Shown here one piece after another: positions 6,380 through 8,328 of a stretch of 8,328 bases of DNA. Origin of the DNA: an uncultured Lachnospiraceae bacterium (GTDB lineage Bacteria > Bacillota > Clostridia > Lachnospirales > Lachnospiraceae). Each line of letters starts with the position of its first letter. Within the stretch, counting starts at the first letter, position 1. Below the pieces are notes generated by a model. That model saw only the letters and a program-made list of their open reading frames with translations, was not told where the DNA came from and ran no database searches. Where the stretch lies: contig CATYEA010000077.1 in the NCBI GenBank assembly GCA_958405355.1, positions 1 through 8,328 on the forward strand, given 5' to 3'. The position numbers and the translations under genes are program-made.

Positions 6380-6408
6380 ATTCTATCTTATATAGAGATG
6401 ATTGTCAA
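6380..6408 (-). promoter_or_regulatory. Sigma-A promoter of the CNNM gene
   Basis: On the minus strand TTGACA (6408-6403), a 17-bp spacer and TAGAAT (6385-6380). The start near 6373 gives a leader of about 32 nt carrying the AGGAGA site. It is back to back with the plus-strand promoter at 6437-6465. Confidence 0.8.
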
Positions 6409-6436
6409 GAAATAACAGGAAATCAAAGATTTACAC

Positions 6437-6465
6437 TTGTCATTCGTAAAAAATCATTGTACAAT
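6437..6465 (+). promoter_or_regulatory. Sigma-A promoter of the phospholipase C-like gene
   Basis: TTGTCA (6437-6442), 17-bp spacer, TACAAT (6460-6465). A start near 6472 leaves about 36 nt of leader to ATG 6508. Its position shows that in-frame codons upstream from 6373 are not translated from this promoter. Confidence 0.75.
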
Positions 6466-6498
6466 AGGAATGGTTTTAAAGTTACGGTTTTGTCAAGA

Positions 6499-6503
6499 GG
6501 AGG
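6499..6503 (+). promoter_or_regulatory. Ribosome binding site of the phospholipase C-like gene
   Basis: GAGGAGG ends at 6503, 4 nt before ATG 6508. This, with the promoter, sets the start at 6508 although the frame is open further upstream. Confidence 0.75.
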
Positions 6504-6507
6504 CATT

Positions 6508-7095
6508 ATGCGTAAGAAATCACATATTTCACTTGCAAATCATATGTTGGATGAATTTAAGGATGAGACATTGATGGCCCATGCCTATATGTTTCAATTT
6601 GGAAGTCTGTTACCGGATCTGGTTCCATCATTTATTACAAAGAAACATCAGATGGATACCACTTTTGATATTTTAGAGAAAAAATTGCGTAAAGTGATTG
6701 AAGAATATGATGGTGAAGAAGGCCTTTCTATGTCCAGGTGCAAGGACCTGGGGGTTGTCACCCATTATATTGCCGATTATTTCACATTACCTCATAATAA
6801 AAAATTTAAAGGAAATCTGAAAGATCATGTGAGCTATGAAGAGGTTCTCAAGCATGCCATGCGTCATTATGTCAGCCAGAAGAACATTGAGAATCAGCCA
6901 TTGATTCGAATGTCCATGTCTTCAGTAGATGATATTTGTAATTTTATTAAGAACTGCCATGTCGAATATATTAAAATGGCAGCCGATGGACAGGATATTG
7001 ACTGCAGACACAGTGTTGAAGTGTGCCGGCAGGTGCTTGAGGCTGTGATGTTATTGCTCCACCAGCGGCAGCATCATTATATACAGGTGGCCTGA
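6508..7095 (+). CDS. Zinc-dependent phospholipase C-like protein, cytosolic
   Basis: A 195-residue protein of the Zn_dep_PLPC type, related to secreted bacterial phospholipase C/nuclease P1-like all-helical enzymes, which bind three zinc ions and cleave phosphodiesters. Ligands that fit the B. cereus PLC pattern are visible: H6 in SHISLA, D37 in GSLLPD, H47 in KKH, H86-x3-D90 in THYIADYF, H96 in LPHN, and H107-x3-E111 in DHVSYE. The spacings H-x3-D-x5-H and H-x3-E agree with that family. Unlike the classic enzymes it has no signal peptide (MRKKSHISLANHML), so it probably acts inside the cell, on an unknown substrate. It is transcribed alone from its own promoter, divergent from the CNNM gene, and ends before a strong terminator. 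The family is fairly certain; enzymatic activity is inferred. Confidence 0.82.
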   Translation: MRKKSHISLANHMLDEFKDETLMAHAYMFQFGSLLPDLVPSFITKKHQMDTTFDILEKKLRKVIEEYDGEEGLSMSRCKDLGVVTHYIADYFTLPHNKKFKGNLKDHVSYEEVLKHAMRHYVSQKNIENQPLIRMSMSSVDDICNFIKNCHVEYIKMAADGQDIDCRHSVEVCRQVLEAVMLLLHQRQHHYIQVA

Positions 7096-7118
7096 AGGCA
7101 GAATAATTAAGGACTTAT

Positions 7119-7157
7119 AAAAAGTACTTTAACAATCCTGGTTGAAGTACTTTTTTT
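7119..7157 (+). terminator. Rho-independent terminator after the phospholipase C-like gene
   Basis: A 15-bp stem (7119-7133 with 7141-7155, one G-T pair), a 7-nt loop and a run of seven T's (7151-7157). It ends only 29 bases before the metN start. Confidence 0.92.
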
Positions 7158-7181
7158 ACAATTCAATTATAAAAGAAAAGT

Positions 7182-7187
7182 AAAGGA
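7182..7187 (+). promoter_or_regulatory. Ribosome binding site that leaves the metN start in doubt
   Basis: AAAGGA overlaps the A of ATG 7187 but is 8 nt from the in-frame TTG 7196 and 17 nt from ATG 7205. Homology (MIEL) favours 7187; spacing favours 7196. Confidence 0.5.
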
Positions 7188-8206
7188 TGATAGAATTGGA
7201 ACCAATGACCCCCCCCGAACATCTGGATAAGACCTTCAAGGGCAAGACGCAGACGGTTTACGCATTGAAGGATATCAACCTGGATATTCAAAAGGGGGAC
7301 ATATTTGGAATCATCGGTATGAGCGGTGCAGGAAAAAGTACATTGATTCGGTGTATGAATTTCCTTGAACGCCCGACTTCCGGGACAGTAAAGATCGATG
7401 GTAAGGATCTGGCGGCTTTATCCGATAAAGAATTGAGAAAGACCCGCCAGGAAGTGGCGATGATCTTTCAGCATTTTAATCTGCTGCAGCAGCGGAATGT
7501 CCGGGGAAATATTGCATTTTCCATGGAGATTGCCGGAATGAAAAAAGAGGATATTGACAAGCGGATCGATGAGTTGCTGGAAATCGTTGATTTGAAAGAC
7601 CGGGCCTTGATGTATCCGGCCCAGTTATCCGGCGGACAGAAGCAGAGGGTGGCGATAGCGAGAGCTTTGGCTACAAATCCAAAGATCATTCTCTGTGATG
7701 AGGCTACCAGTGCGCTGGACCCGGCGACGACCCAGTCCATTTTGAAATTATTAAAGGATATTAACCGCCAGTACGGTATTACCATTGTTATTATTACTCA
7801 TGAGATGTCTGTTGTGGAAAGCATTTGCAGTCATGTGGCCATTATTGACGACGGTCAGCTGGCCGAGGTGGGTACGGTTGAAAAGGTCTTTACCCAGCCG
7901 GAATCCAGAACAGCGAAACGGATCATTTATCAGAAATCCGGCGGAAACCAGGCAGCGCTTGGAAAACGATGTATCCGTGTTGTATTTGACGGAAAGTCTT
8001 CTTATGAGCCGGTGATTTCCAATCTGATCATGGAGTGTAAGATCGCGGTAAATATCATGTTCGCGGATACAAAAGATATTGATGGAAAAGCCTATGGACA
8101 TATGATTCTTCAGCTTCCTGAAGACAAGCTCCAGGGAGACCGGGCGATTTATTATCTGCGCTCGAAAAATCTTGTAGTGGAGGAGTTGGAAGATTATGTT
8201 ATTTAG
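7187..8206 (+). CDS. metN: Methionine-type ABC transporter ATP-binding protein with NIL domain
   Basis: The cytosolic ATPase that powers a MetNIQ importer for methionine (or a related small substrate). The 339 residues carry Walker A GMSGAGKST (44-52), Q-loop Q95, signature LSGGQ (147-151), Walker B IILCDE (167-172), D-loop SALD (175-178) and H-loop H205. The C-terminal NIL domain (about 260-335) is the ligand-sensing domain typical of MetN, where substrate binding inhibits transport. The N-terminus is odd: MIELE and HLDKTFKGKTQTVYALKDI are normal, but PMTPPE is inserted between them, encoded partly by eight C's. ATG 7187 directly abuts AAAGG (no gap); TTG 7196 has AAAGGA 8 nt upstream and may be the real start. 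metI follows with an 11-bp overlap. No S-box or T-box leader fits in the 91 bases upstream of ATG 7187. Confidence 0.92.
   Translation: MIELEPMTPPEHLDKTFKGKTQTVYALKDINLDIQKGDIFGIIGMSGAGKSTLIRCMNFLERPTSGTVKIDGKDLAALSDKELRKTRQEVAMIFQHFNLLQQRNVRGNIAFSMEIAGMKKEDIDKRIDELLEIVDLKDRALMYPAQLSGGQKQRVAIARALATNPKIILCDEATSALDPATTQSILKLLKDINRQYGITIVIITHEMSVVESICSHVAIIDDGQLAEVGTVEKVFTQPESRTAKRIIYQKSGGNQAALGKRCIRVVFDGKSSYEPVISNLIMECKIAVNIMFADTKDIDGKAYGHMILQLPEDKLQGDRAIYYLRSKNLVVEELEDYVI
7209..7216 (+). repeat. Run of eight C's near the 5' end of metN
   Basis: A C8 homopolymer within the PMTPPE-coding insertion. Such runs are rare in moderate-GC coding sequence and prone to slippage or base-call error; a change of one base would shift the metN frame. 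Confidence 0.85.
8179..8185 (+). promoter_or_regulatory. Ribosome binding site of metI
   Basis: GGAGGAG inside the end of metN, 10 nt before ATG 8196. Confidence 0.8.
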
Positions 8207-8328
8207 TTCGGATATTTGGATGATGATCGCGGAAGGCGTTCAGGGAACCCTATATATGGTTTTGGTTTCCACAATTTTCTCTTATATTCTGGGACTGCCG
8301 ATTGCTATCTTGCTGGTAGTTACCCGAA
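8196..8328 (+). CDS. metI: Methionine-type ABC transporter permease, N-terminal part (cut by window edge)
   Basis: Only the first 44 codons are present: MLFSSDIWMMIAEGVQGTLYMVLVSTIFSYILGLPIAILLVV and onward. The EGVQGTLYMVLVSTIFSYILGLPIAILL stretch (about 13-40) is the first membrane span and the usual beginning of MetI-type permeases, which form the membrane channel of the importer with MetN. The start codon overlaps the last 11 bases of metN in another frame, and GGAGGAG lies 10 nt upstream, so the two are cotranscribed and probably translationally coupled. The rest of the permease, and any metQ substrate-binding lipoprotein, lie beyond the right edge. Confidence 0.88.
   Translation, partial: MLFSSDIWMMIAEGVQGTLYMVLVSTIFSYILGLPIAILLVVTR

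Noticed and set aside
6373..6507. Longer N-terminus (45 extra codons) for the phospholipase C-like protein
   Set aside because: The stretch spans the promoter at 6437-6465 and the real ribosome site at 6499-6503; MRKKSHISLA at 6508 carries the first zinc ligand as expected at an N-terminus.
7096..7186. S-box or T-box riboswitch for metN
   Set aside because: Only 91 bases separate the genes and most are the upstream terminator; no room for either structure and no conserved core seen. A clear promoter was not found either: only weak boxes overlapping the terminator.

Overview
The window looks like ordinary chromosomal sequence from a low-to-moderate GC Gram-positive anaerobe, most likely a Lachnospiraceae-type Clostridia. 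The reasons are the clade II single-chain PurL, consensus sigma-A promoters (TTGACA/TATAAT types with 17-bp spacers), strong GGAGG ribosome binding sites, A/T-flanked intrinsic terminators, and typical families of that group (Rpn/PDDEXK transposase-like nuclease, DUF6487-like zinc ribbon, small cytosolic Zn-PLC-like protein). The species cannot be named from the sequence alone.

Layout, left to right. (1) The 3' part of purL (+), ending at a long hairpin terminator. (2) A monocistronic fucO-type lactaldehyde/propanediol oxidoreductase (+) with its own promoter. It converges, through a bidirectional terminator, on (3) a two-gene minus-strand unit: a shortened GNAT acetyltransferase followed, with a 20-bp overlap, by a small zinc-ribbon protein. 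The acetyltransferase promoter is a perfect consensus that places the transcript start at about the ATG, so the mRNA is probably leaderless. (4) Divergent from it, an Rpn/PD-(D/E)XK transposase-like nuclease (+) with a C-terminal coiled coil and a well-placed internal ribosome site and ATG that could yield a separate small C-terminal protein. (5) A second bidirectional terminator, then a CNNM/CBS/CorC membrane protein (-), divergently transcribed from (6) a cytosolic zinc-dependent phospholipase C-like protein (+) with a complete set of predicted zinc ligands. (7) After another terminator, metN (+), and the start of metI (+), which overlaps metN by 11 bp and runs off the right edge: a methionine-type ABC importer.

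The genes are mostly independent housekeeping or accessory units, each bounded by terminators, and no multi-gene defence or biosynthetic system is evident. The points most worth a second look are the possible intragenic small protein inside the Rpn-like gene (compare intragenic RpnS of E. coli), the leaderless and internally shortened GNAT gene, an 18-bp poly-C-containing insertion at the start of metN, and a 17-bp block shared by the two minus-strand promoters. No tRNA, rRNA, CRISPR, riboswitch or complete insertion sequence was seen. No gene-free stretch exceeds 300 bases.
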